Source of the DNA: an uncultured Lachnoclostridium sp.
GTDB taxonomy: Bacteria > Bacillota > Clostridia > Lachnospirales > Lachnospiraceae
Length of the DNA stretch: 30,212 nucleotides
Assembly (NCBI GenBank): GCA_902464595.1
Contig: CABQJX010000020.1
Coordinates: 1-30,212 of the forward strand
Direction of reading: 5' to 3'
Below, piece after piece: positions 7,210 to 15,120 of the stretch. The notes under the pieces are model-generated. The model had not been told where the DNA came from and did not search any database. It saw nothing but the letters and a program-made list of their open reading frames with translations. Numbering within the stretch: the first letter of the stretch is position 1; each line of letters opens with the position of its first letter. The position numbers and the translations under genes were made by a program.

Positions 7210-8601
7210 CTAAATCAATACATATTTTAAAACAAAGAGCACTGCCAGCACATACATAAGAAGGCTGATCTTCTTTTCTTTGGCCCGTCCTGTCAGAACA
7301 TTAATCACTACATAAGAGATAACGCCCATGGCAATTCCCTCAGAAATACTGTACATAAAAGGCATTGCGATGATAGCAATATAGCTGGGGATTGCCTCTG
7401 TAAAATCATTAAAATCAATCTTTAAAATAGAGCTGACCATTAAAAATCCTACAATGACCAGGGCTGGCGCTGTAGCAAAAGAGGGGATAGCCAAAAAGAT
7501 CGGTGACAGGAACAGAGATAATCCGAAGAAAATAGCAGCTACAACTGCTGTCAATCCAGTCCTTCCTCCCTCTGCAACACCGGAGGCACTCTCCACAAAA
7601 GTAGTTGTCGTAGATGTTCCAAATACAGCACCTACAGAAGTTCCGATCGCATCAGATAAAAGAGCGCCTCTGATTTTCGGAAGCTTTCCGTCCTTATCCA
7701 GCATATCCGCCTTGGATGCCACTCCAATGAGGGTTCCCAGAGTGTCGAACATATCCACAAACAGAAATGCAAACATGATAGTCAGGAAATTAAGGGACAG
7801 GACTCCACTGAAATCCATCTTAAAAAAGGTGGGAGCCATGCTCTTGATTCCCAGTCCCTGTGTAAAGTCAGGAAGCACGCTGAACATGCCCAGGTCTGCA
7901 TTTGGCTGATACAAGCCAGTGAACTCGCAGATGATTCCCAAAAGCCAGGTGATCAGGATTCCCCATAAAATATTTCCCTTTACATTCTTTACAACCAGGA
8001 TTCCTGTGATCAGAATGCCGATCAGCGCTAATAATACAGTAATTCCTACGGAATTGAATGTACCGTCTGCAAGGGAGCCCTTAAATGAAAATACGGATAC
8101 CAGCGTTGCGCTCCCTACTACGATCTTTGCATTTTGGAGACCGATGAACGCAATAAACAAGCCGATTCCGGCGGATACCGCATGTTTTAGGTTCATAGGG
8201 ATCGCATTGAAAATAGCCTCCCGCACATTGGTCAGAGACAGGGCGATGAAGATCAATCCTTCTACAAATACCGCTGCCAGAGCCATCTGCCAGCTATACC
8301 CCATCTGAAGCACCACCGTATAAGCAAAATAGGCGTTTAATCCCATTCCGGGAGCCAGCACAAAGGGATAATTGGCAAAGGCGGCCATCAAAAGAGTGGC
8401 AACTAAGGAAGCCAGAGCCGTAGCAGTAAACACAGCACCGCGATCCATACCCGCCTCGCTTAAAATGTTTGGATTTACTGCCAGAATATAAGCCATCGTC
8501 ATAAAAGTAGTAATACCAGCAATGACTTCTGTTTTAACGTCTGTATTATTTTCTGACAAGTGGAATACCCGTTCTAAAAAACCCTGGTTTGTTTTCTCCA
8601 T
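7210..8601 (-). CDS. pbuG: AzgA/PbuG-type purine permease (NCS2)
   Basis: This 463-aa protein is highly hydrophobic, with about 12-14 membrane segments, and imports purine bases with protons. AzgA-group features include TEVIAGITTFMTMAYILAVN near residue 24, APGMGLNAYFAY in the N-terminal third, and TTTTFVESASGVAEGGRTGL in the middle. The ribosome site AAGGAGG lies 8 nt before the ATG. It is 57 bp downstream of guaD and shares its riboswitch, which makes guanine or hypoxanthine the most likely substrate. The exact specificity among adenine, guanine and hypoxanthine cannot be read from sequence alone. Transcription ends at the hairpin at 7085-7119. Confidence 0.92.
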   Translation of the reverse strand: MEKTNQGFLERVFHLSENNTDVKTEVIAGITTFMTMAYILAVNPNILSEAGMDRGAVFTATALASLVATLLMAAFANYPFVLAPGMGLNAYFAYTVVLQMGYSWQMALAAVFVEGLIFIALSLTNVREAIFNAIPMNLKHAVSAGIGLFIAFIGLQNAKIVVGSATLVSVFSFKGSLADGTFNSVGITVLLALIGILITGILVVKNVKGNILWGILITWLLGIICEFTGLYQPNADLGMFSVLPDFTQGLGIKSMAPTFFKMDFSGVLSLNFLTIMFAFLFVDMFDTLGTLIGVASKADMLDKDGKLPKIRGALLSDAIGTSVGAVFGTSTTTTFVESASGVAEGGRTGLTAVVAAIFFGLSLFLSPIFLAIPSFATAPALVIVGFLMVSSILKIDFNDFTEAIPSYIAIIAMPFMYSISEGIAMGVISYVVINVLTGRAKEKKISLLMYVLAVLFVLKYVLI

Positions 8602-8658
8602 ACCTCATACCTCCTTAACAATTACCCCTTATAAGGGAGTGCCGTATAAAATAGGATC

Positions 8659-9930
8659 CTAAAAAATCTGATGCCCTGCTACATACTTTGCTTCAATATG
8701 GCGTTCATCGGAAAGATAAATCATCCGTTCCAGACGCTCTCTTACGCTGAGAGGCTGGGGGTGACGCAGAGATTCATCATTCAATACTACAATATCCGCT
8801 TCATATCCCTCCAGAAAGCTTCCTACCTTTCCAAAGAAAGAACCGCCTCCCATAGTTCCGAGATAAAATGCCTCATCAATGGTAAGGGGCTTCAAGCCAT
8901 CATCTACCAGCCTCCAGCGAAGCTTGGAAACCTGCACTGCATCCGCCATAGCCCGGAAAATGGACTCCCCGGCTCCTCCAGCCACATCGCTTCCCAATCC
9001 CACATTCATCCCACGGTCAAGGAATGTCCTTACCGGAGCGATTCCAGAAGAAAGGTTGGTATTGGACTGGGGACAATGGGCAATATATACCCCCTTTTCT
9101 GCCATGCGGTCGATCTCTTTCAGAGGCGGCCATACGCAATGGGCCATAATGGTCTTTACTTCTCCTCCAAACAATCCAAAATGATCATAAGCGTCGCCAT
9201 AAAAATCGGACCATGGGCATAACTCCTGTACCCAGCTGATCTCACTTTGATTCTCTGACAAATGGGATTGGACAGGCAGATTATAATGCAGCTGCAATTC
9301 CTTTAGCCCTTCCATCAGATGATCTGTACAAGTCGGGATAAATCTGGGCGTCAGGATCGGTGTTGTGTGATCATATCTCCCTACAATATCCTCTAACCAT
9401 TTTTTGGTCTCTCCCAGAGATCCCTCTGTGGTCTCTACTAAGAAATCAGGGCTGTTCCGGTCCATATTTACCTTGCCGATCATAGTGCAAAGGCCGGTCG
9501 CCTCCATAAGATCCATGAGCAGAACCGTTGCCTCACGGTGAAGGGTGGAAAAGATGCACGCCCTTGTGGTAGCGCTCTTTTTCATATTTTCAGCAAAAAT
9601 TTCATATGCTGTGCGGGCATATTCCAGATCCTGGTATTTTGACTCCTCCGGAAAGGTACGGGTGTTCAGCCATTCAAGAAGCTCCAGATCCATTCCCAAT
9701 GCCCGGAACGAATACTGAGGTGCATGAACATGCAGATCGGTAAGACCTGGCACAATAAGCCGGTCTTTATAATCTGTCAATGGCAATCCGCTGTACCTTT
9801 CAGGAAGATGTTCAAATACTCCCGACACAATTCCCTTTTCACATACCAAATATCCCTGCTCCAGACAAATGAGCGTTTCTGCATCCTGACTGTAGCAGAT
9901 ATTTCCCTTTAACACAAAATTCTCTGTCAT
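8659..9930 (-). CDS. guaD: Guanine deaminase
   Basis: The enzyme converts guanine to xanthine and ammonia and is a zinc-dependent amidohydrolase. In this 423-aa protein the first metal motif is DLHVHAPQY (H67, H69), the form typical of guanine deaminases. Further ligands lie in QSHLSEN, MAHCVW and GSDVAGG. The length is normal for the family. The guanine riboswitch upstream and the purine permease downstream both support the substrate call: the unit imports and deaminates purines, and is switched off when guanine is plentiful. Confidence 0.93.
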   Translation of the reverse strand: MTENFVLKGNICYSQDAETLICLEQGYLVCEKGIVSGVFEHLPERYSGLPLTDYKDRLIVPGLTDLHVHAPQYSFRALGMDLELLEWLNTRTFPEESKYQDLEYARTAYEIFAENMKKSATTRACIFSTLHREATVLLMDLMEATGLCTMIGKVNMDRNSPDFLVETTEGSLGETKKWLEDIVGRYDHTTPILTPRFIPTCTDHLMEGLKELQLHYNLPVQSHLSENQSEISWVQELCPWSDFYGDAYDHFGLFGGEVKTIMAHCVWPPLKEIDRMAEKGVYIAHCPQSNTNLSSGIAPVRTFLDRGMNVGLGSDVAGGAGESIFRAMADAVQVSKLRWRLVDDGLKPLTIDEAFYLGTMGGGSFFGKVGSFLEGYEADIVVLNDESLRHPQPLSVRERLERMIYLSDERHIEAKYVAGHQIF

Positions 9931-10013
9931 AGGTTTTTCCTTTCTGCTTTCTGTAATCTCTCATGACCTATATCGCATCTCCAAAGAAAAAGCGCTGTCA
10001 AAGAGTTTTACAT

Positions 10014-10081
10014 AAAAAACTACCGCTGTCTACCTACAAGCTTTACACACACTGGCCCGCCCTTTTCAGGCAGACAGCAGC
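10014..10081 (-). terminator. Riboswitch expression-platform terminator
   Basis: On the minus strand a 13-bp stem with two wobble pairs (CTGCTGTCTGCCT at 10080-10068 with AGGTAGACAGCGG further on, about 10035-10023) is followed by TTTTTT (about 10019-10014). It lies just after the purine aptamer. Ligand binding would stabilise aptamer P1 and let this hairpin form, stopping transcription before guaD. Confidence 0.88.
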
Positions 10082-10087
10082 TGATTG

Positions 10088-10156
10088 AAAACTTATAGTC
10101 AACTATTACGGTAGTTGGTAGAAACGCTCAACCAATCTTGAGCATATATAAGCTTT
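10088..10156 (-). promoter_or_regulatory. Guanine (purine) riboswitch aptamer
   Basis: On the minus strand P1 pairs 10156-10147 (AAAGCTTATA) with 10097-10088 (TATAAGTTTT), 10 bp with one wobble. The P2 hairpin is CTCAAGATTGGTTGAG, followed by the conserved junction GTTTCTACC, then P3 and the final GACTATA. The C in GACTA is at the specificity position that pairs with guanine; adenine switches have T there. The terminator at 10014-10081 follows at once, so guanine is expected to turn off guaD and the permease. Confidence 0.92.
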
Positions 10157-10207
10157 GGTTACTTATATTGGATTCTCTATTTAATTGTATTATCTGCAGA
10201 TACTCCC

Positions 10208-10237
10208 ATTTTATCACTATGCACATCATTTTGTCAA
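10208..10237 (-). promoter_or_regulatory. Promoter for the riboswitch-guaD-permease unit
   Basis: On the minus strand: TTGACA (10237-10232), 18 bp, TAAAAT (10213-10208). It would start transcription about 45 nt before the aptamer. Confidence 0.7.
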
Positions 10238-10325
10238 TAATAGTAAAATATTTTGTGCACTTTCTATATTTTGCATGAATTTTACAGCAATTCTTTTCAT
10301 TTTTCTCAATTTATTTGTTACTGTT

Positions 10326-11537
10326 TTACATCATCAGCCCCTTCAATGCCCAGTCATATGCATCCATAGCCTGCAAAAATGCGGCCTGAGCTCTGGCCAT
10401 ATCTGCCTCCTGTTTTTTATAAAGAGCCTCTGATTCTAAATATCCGCTCTGAGGCAACAAGCCTAAAGACTGCCTATTGCAGGCCTCTGAGAAAGCAGCC
10501 CCAGCCCGGGACATAGCGGCGGCGGCATGCTCCCACTGGCTTTTCTTTGCCAAAACCTCCTCATAAAGGCCTGACAGTTTTGCATACATCTCCTCCTCGC
10601 TCTGATAAATTGCTCTCTGACGGGCATGAAGCTCCCGGTTGGAGGAAGCGCCTCCGCTCCTTTGTGCACGAAGTTCATAGTTATTCCATAGTGCTTTGAG
10701 CTGATCCTGCTCCCTTCCCATATTCTCCACCCGTCCTGGATCTGGCTGTGGAAGCGGGTATATCTCAATCTGCTGCCCCGGATCATAGCCAATGAGAAGC
10801 ATAAGCTCCTTTTTGATCCGTTCCATTTCATTTTCCGTCTCAGAAACCCTGGAAGCTGCATCCCCTGCTTTTTTTTCAGCCTCCCTCGCCTCTAAAACAG
10901 GAATAACTCCCAAATCAGCCTGACGATTTTTTGTTTCCGAAAGGCTATCGCTCCATCGGTATTGCGCAAGGGCATTTTCCCGCTCTGCCTTCAGCGTATG
11001 ATAGGAAGCCATCAGGCTCTGGGCATTCCACAAAACTGTGTCTTCCATCTGCCTGAGGGACATAGTAGCTGAATTTCCCTTGGCATGGCGGATCTGTTCC
11101 TCCATTTCCTCCGCTGCATCCTCCAATACCTCTGCCTGTTCCCGGTACTGAGCTGCTCCTTCCTCGTCCCCCTCATCTTCCAGGCTTTCAGCCTCCTCCC
11201 GCAACAGCCTTCGTGTCTCCTTCATCTCCTCCCAGGCATTTTCATACATGCCCAGGCGCTTCTCATAAGAAAATCTTTCCATCTGCACCTGAGGACTATG
11301 ACTCTTGATCAGTTCCTCCAGATTTTCATAATGGATATATTCAGGAAGGGGGGAAGGCTGATCGGAAATAGGCTCACCCAAAGCACAAATCTGAAACATC
11401 AAAATAAAGCATAAGACCGCAGGCAGCAGACAAAACATCATGGAAATCCTTCCGCTTCCCGCTGCCTTTTTCTGCATGTCCTCCTCTTTGCCTCTAACGG
11501 ATCGATCCCCTTTTCTTCCAATATCCTCCGTATCCAT
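10326..11537 (-). CDS. TolC-like coiled-coil export protein 1
   Basis: This 403-aa protein has an N-terminal hydrophobic signal or anchor (residues about 31-53) followed by long charged heptad-rich helices. The two halves resemble the outer-membrane-efflux (TolC-type) repeat, for example NLEELIKSHSPQVQMERFSY and the later LLIGYDPGQQIEIYPLP. It is the last gene of an operon with MacA/MacB-like partners. Firmicutes have no outer membrane, so it cannot be a classical outer-membrane duct; a role as an extracellular or envelope-spanning scaffold is inference. ATG 11537 has GGGAGGG 6 nt upstream; ATG 11477 (MQKKAAGSG) has GGAGG too close. No terminator was seen between its stop and the riboswitch promoter. 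Confidence 0.72.
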   Translation of the reverse strand: MDTEDIGRKGDRSVRGKEEDMQKKAAGSGRISMMFCLLPAVLCFILMFQICALGEPISDQPSPLPEYIHYENLEELIKSHSPQVQMERFSYEKRLGMYENAWEEMKETRRLLREEAESLEDEGDEEGAAQYREQAEVLEDAAEEMEEQIRHAKGNSATMSLRQMEDTVLWNAQSLMASYHTLKAERENALAQYRWSDSLSETKNRQADLGVIPVLEAREAEKKAGDAASRVSETENEMERIKKELMLLIGYDPGQQIEIYPLPQPDPGRVENMGREQDQLKALWNNYELRAQRSGGASSNRELHARQRAIYQSEEEMYAKLSGLYEEVLAKKSQWEHAAAAMSRAGAAFSEACNRQSLGLLPQSGYLESEALYKKQEADMARAQAAFLQAMDAYDWALKGLMM

Positions 11538-11685
11538 TCTATTCCCTCCCTCGCCATATCACGCAATGATCCCCTTTTCACATTCTTTCTGCGCTCCATG
11601 CTTCCCTCAATCGCTCTGCCTTCTCTGCCTGCTGCTCTATCCAGTCCATCCAGCTCTAATAGACTGGCTACTTCTTACAAACCGG

Positions 11686-12873
11686 CTACTCTACGGCTGC
11701 TAACCCGTCTACTGCCCAGCAATAATCCTCATAAGCCTGTCTTAGGCTGAGAACCGACTTATCTTTCAACACCTTAGCCTCCGTGGCTGCTTTTTGTTCC
11801 TTCTCCCATTGGTTTTGGGAGATCATTCCTAATGCAAATTTCCGCCCGGCAGCATCTGCCTTCTCACAAGACAGTTTCGCACCTTCCTCTGCCTGGCTTT
11901 GATCTGCTCTTGCCTGCTCTAATACTCTATATTTTTCCTGTACCTCTGCCTGAATATGAAGCTCCCCCTGCTTAAGCTTCTGGGATAAAACCTCCCAGGC
12001 CGTTCCTTTTTCTGTCAATTCTAATCTGCGTTTATTGGCTGACTGGGTATAATTTGCTTCCACAGCATCTTTAAAATCCCGTTCTGGATCTAACTGTGCC
12101 AGCTCCTCCACTGTAACAAGCGGGATCTCTCCTAACTCTGGCTGCCCATCATGAGCCCATCCAGTCATAACGCTCAATTCCCTATAATATTTATCATATT
12201 CCCGGCTATTTGCCTCAAGATCTGCTTTCGCCGCCTTTATCTTTTCCTCGGCTTCCAAACACTCCGTCCGCGAAGCCATTCCCTGAGAGGCACGCACTGC
12301 CATAGCGGTATGCTCCGCTTCTGCCTGGCGGAGCGCTTCCTCCAAAACAGGACGCTCATTCTTCGCCTGAAGGCAGCTGATCATTTTCGTCTGAGCTTCC
12401 TTGACTAAAAGAGCTTCCTGCTTATCATACTCTAATTTTTTCACCTTACTATCTTCATTCTGAGCATCGGCTGTCTCCTGGTTCTGCTCTGCTTGAAGCC
12501 GCGTCCCAATAGCTCCAGCCACTGTAATGCCATAACCGGGCTGTTCTTCACTCACTGAGTCCATCATCTCATCACTTGCCTCATAAAGCATATCTGCCAT
12601 ATGGGAATAGGCATTTTTTATATCATCCCTGTCTTTTCCCCGGTAATCGTCATACTCTAAACGGTTGTTGATGACATCCGCATTATACTCATGGATCAGA
12701 TCTCCGATCTCCTGATACTCCAAATGGTTATCCCTAAGTGTCTCCCATTTTTCCGGTGTATAGGCAAATTCAGGACTGGCAAAGACAGAGATAGCTGGAA
12801 TAAATAAATTTAAAGCCAAACTGGAAACAGCAAGCAGAAAGCGCACTGCCCTTTTCTTTTTTCTGTCCTTCAT
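11686..12873 (-). CDS. TolC-like coiled-coil export protein 2
   Basis: This 395-aa paralogue-like neighbour of the previous gene has a signal peptide ending near VFA (residue 32) and then mostly charged helix with tandem coiled-coil halves. Landmarks are YQEIGDLIHEYNADVINNRL near the mature N-terminus, which resembles the first helix of TolC-family proteins, and EYDKYYRELSVMTGWAHDGQ near the middle, analogous to the LLGY/LIGY turn. It lies 35 bp downstream of the MacB-like permease. The 148 bp between this stop and the next start hold no convincing gene. Confidence 0.72.
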   Translation of the reverse strand: MKDRKKKRAVRFLLAVSSLALNLFIPAISVFASPEFAYTPEKWETLRDNHLEYQEIGDLIHEYNADVINNRLEYDDYRGKDRDDIKNAYSHMADMLYEASDEMMDSVSEEQPGYGITVAGAIGTRLQAEQNQETADAQNEDSKVKKLEYDKQEALLVKEAQTKMISCLQAKNERPVLEEALRQAEAEHTAMAVRASQGMASRTECLEAEEKIKAAKADLEANSREYDKYYRELSVMTGWAHDGQPELGEIPLVTVEELAQLDPERDFKDAVEANYTQSANKRRLELTEKGTAWEVLSQKLKQGELHIQAEVQEKYRVLEQARADQSQAEEGAKLSCEKADAAGRKFALGMISQNQWEKEQKAATEAKVLKDKSVLSLRQAYEDYCWAVDGLAAVE

Positions 12874-12908
12874 TTTACATCTCCCCTTTACAAACGAATA
12901 TCACAGCC

Positions 12909-14120
12909 TTACTCATAGCGCAGCGCATCAATAGGATCTGCCTTAGCTGCTTTTGAAGCAGGATATAAGCCAAAAAAGATCCCCACCAATGCGGAAAAGG
13001 ACACTGCCAAAACAATCACAGAAGGCCGGATGATCACCGGAAGCCCCAGAGCCATCCCTCCCAAAAGCACGATCCCCACTCCCAGGATCACGCCGACAAG
13101 TCCGCCGCAAGCGGACAAAATAGCAGATTCTGTCAAAAATTGGATGAGAACATCTCTGGTTCGGGCTCCCAACGCCTTTCGGATGCCGATTTCCCTGGTT
13201 CGTTCTGTTACAGATACCAGCATAATATTCATAATGCCGATTCCTCCTACCAAAAGGGAAATCGCTGCAATCCCGCCTACTGCCATGGACAGGCCTCCCA
13301 TCATCGTATCCACAGAGGTCATTTCCTGCATAGCTGTGTACATGTACATATCCTCTGCCTCTCTGCCATGCATTTTAGCTGCATACGCCTTAAACTGGTC
13401 AAAAAACTGTTCCAGATCCACATCTGGTTTTGCATAAACATGGAGCTGATAAAAGAAATCATTGGGCCATGTCAAAAGAGTGTAGGGGATCAGGGCTGTG
13501 CCGGTATCCTTGCTCCCTCCCATCATAAGCGCCTGCAGAGGATTTTCTTTTTTCCGGTATACCCCCACTACCGTCATCTCCTCCACTGAACCATAAATCG
13601 TTGTCCGAAAGGATTTTCCCACAGCCCTTTCAGTCCCAAAGAGCATCATGGCGCTGTCTGTGTCCATGACTGCGTTCTTTCTCCTTCCAAGAATGTCCCC
13701 CTCGTTCAGATAACGTCCATAAACCAAATCGACCGGCTGTACATCTTGATAATTAAAATCAATCCCTTGATACTCAAACTTCACTTTGGTACGGCGGTAT
13801 TCCGCATCGCTGCTGGCATAGCCGCTGCTGTCAATATAAGCAATCTCATCTGAAAATGCCTCTCTGGCCCTCTCCATTTCGTCCAATGTGAAATAATCGC
13901 TCTGCCTCACATCTTCTACCCAGTATCCAATGGATACGTAAGCCTGGGTAATCCCCACGTCCTTATACAGATCCGCAAACAGTCCCCGCATGGTATCTCC
14001 GATGGATACAATGGAAATCACAGATCCAATACCGATAATGATTCCCAGCATAGTAAGAAGGGAACGCAGCTTGTTTGCTTTAATAGCCGCAAACGCCATT
14101 TTCATATTTTCCATCAGCAT
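12909..14120 (-). CDS. MacB-like ABC transporter permease (FtsX domain)
   Basis: This 403-aa protein has the MacB layout: an N-terminal membrane segment (NKLRSLLTMLGIIIGIGSVI, residues 16-35), an extracytoplasmic domain (about 45-275), and a C-terminal three-helix FtsX domain with GGIGIMNIMLVSVTERTREI and RKALGARTRDVLIQFLTESA. It couples ATP use in the partner ATPase to movement of the extracytoplasmic domain, driving export of peptides, macrolides or other envelope substrates. The ribosome site AGGAGG is 8 nt before the ATG. The ATPase is encoded separately just upstream, unlike E. coli MacB where both parts are fused. Confidence 0.9.
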   Translation of the reverse strand: MLMENMKMAFAAIKANKLRSLLTMLGIIIGIGSVISIVSIGDTMRGLFADLYKDVGITQAYVSIGYWVEDVRQSDYFTLDEMERAREAFSDEIAYIDSSGYASSDAEYRRTKVKFEYQGIDFNYQDVQPVDLVYGRYLNEGDILGRRKNAVMDTDSAMMLFGTERAVGKSFRTTIYGSVEEMTVVGVYRKKENPLQALMMGGSKDTGTALIPYTLLTWPNDFFYQLHVYAKPDVDLEQFFDQFKAYAAKMHGREAEDMYMYTAMQEMTSVDTMMGGLSMAVGGIAAISLLVGGIGIMNIMLVSVTERTREIGIRKALGARTRDVLIQFLTESAILSACGGLVGVILGVGIVLLGGMALGLPVIIRPSVIVLAVSFSALVGIFFGLYPASKAAKADPIDALRYE

Positions 14121-14150
14121 GATCCTTCCCTCCTCTTATCCCGATTCTTG

Positions 14151-14222
14151 ACTCTGCTTTTGTCTTTACTTTTAACTCTGCTTTTGTCTTTACTTTTAAC
14201 TCTGCATTTGTCTTTGCCTCTA
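14151..14222. repeat. 24-bp tandem repeat between ATPase and permease genes
   Basis: Three units of 24 bp start at 14151, 14175 and 14199. The first two are identical (they begin ACTCTGCTTTTGTCTTTAC) and the third has decayed. They fill most of the 141-bp gap between the ATPase stop and the permease start. In one minus-strand frame they read KDKSRVKS repeats, continuing the basic character of the ATPase tail, but out of its frame. Confidence 0.75.
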
Positions 14223-14261
14223 TCTTTATCCTTACATGGAACTATCTTCTGCTTATTGCCT

Positions 14262-15110
14262 TCATTCCGTTTCCTCATGACGCTTATTATCCTTAACCTG
14301 CTCATGATCCTTATTTTGAGGAACATCACTGCTTTTCGCATTCCTATGGGCACTGCTACGGACACTGCCTCGAGGATCCTCTTGCTTATCATGATCCTGC
14401 CCCGTGGGAAAAGGATTTTTCTCATCACTCTGGATCTGTCCGTCATTAAAACGGATCACCCGTCGGGCAAAAGCTGCTATATCCTCCTCATGAGTAACTA
14501 AAACCACTGTCGCCCCTTCCTGATAAAGCTGAGTAAACAGTTCCATGATTTCAATGGAAGAAGCTGTATCCAGATTTCCTGTAGGCTCGTCTGCCAATAT
14601 AAGAGGCGGATCATTAGCCAATGCCCTGGCTATCGCTACTCTCTGACGCTGTCCGCCGGAAAGTTCGTTGGGCTGATGATCCTTTCTGGCTCCCAGACCT
14701 ACCCGTTCTAAAAGCATTTCCGCTCGTTTCGCCCGCTTTGCTTTGGGGATTCTGGCATAAGTCATGGGAAGCTCTACATTCGCCCTGGCTGTTGTCCTTG
14801 GGATCAGGTTAAAAGACTGAAACACAAATCCTATCTTCCTATTTCGGATCTCTGATAGCTCATTCTGGGTCATATCTGCCACATCCACGCCGTCCAGATA
14901 ATAATGACCCAGAGTAGGGCGGTCCAAACAGCCTAAAATATTCATAAGCGTAGATTTGCCTGATCCGGAATGGCCCATGATCGCCACAAATTCCCCCCGC
15001 TCAATGGTAAGATTGATTTTTTTCAGTCCCAAAACCTTTACCGCTCCTGTATCATATATTTTTACAAGATTTTCCAGCCGGATCAGCGGATCTTTTCTGC
15101 AATCTTCCAT
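14262..15110 (-). CDS. MacB-like ABC transporter ATPase with charged tail
   Basis: This is the ATP-binding subunit of the export system. It shows Walker A GHSGSGKS (46-53), Q-loop FQSFNL, signature LSGGQRQR (150-157), Walker B ILADEP (171-176) and the switch His in VTHEED (H207), the LolD/MacB group pattern. Residues 1-225 form the usual domain. The last 57 or so residues are a hydrophilic tail rich in Asp, Lys, Gln and His that is not part of the fold. The ribosome site AGGAGG lies 6-8 nt before the ATG, and the start follows the stop of the membrane fusion gene by 10 bp. Confidence 0.93.
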   Translation of the reverse strand: MEDCRKDPLIRLENLVKIYDTGAVKVLGLKKINLTIERGEFVAIMGHSGSGKSTLMNILGCLDRPTLGHYYLDGVDVADMTQNELSEIRNRKIGFVFQSFNLIPRTTARANVELPMTYARIPKAKRAKRAEMLLERVGLGARKDHQPNELSGGQRQRVAIARALANDPPLILADEPTGNLDTASSIEIMELFTQLYQEGATVVLVTHEEDIAAFARRVIRFNDGQIQSDEKNPFPTGQDHDKQEDPRGSVRSSAHRNAKSSDVPQNKDHEQVKDNKRHEETE

Positions 15111-15120
15111 AACACTCCTC

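Noticed and set aside
6924..7259. 111-codon plus-strand frame
   Set aside because: It crosses the rho promoter and the permease terminator, overlaps the permease end, lacks a ribosome site, and its residues show no protein-like pattern.
10185..10433. 82-codon plus-strand frame
   Set aside because: It overlaps the riboswitch promoter and the end of the TolC-like gene on the other strand, in AT-rich sequence without a start signal.
11538..11685. Possible 23-codon gene (MDWIEQQAEKAERLREAW...) between the TolC-like genes
   Set aside because: It is short, without a clear ribosome site; probably residual coding-like sequence between the two genes.
14114..14446. 110-codon minus-strand frame with KDKSRVKS repeats
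   Set aside because: It overlaps the conserved end of the ATPase in another frame and has no good start; kept only as a repeat observation.
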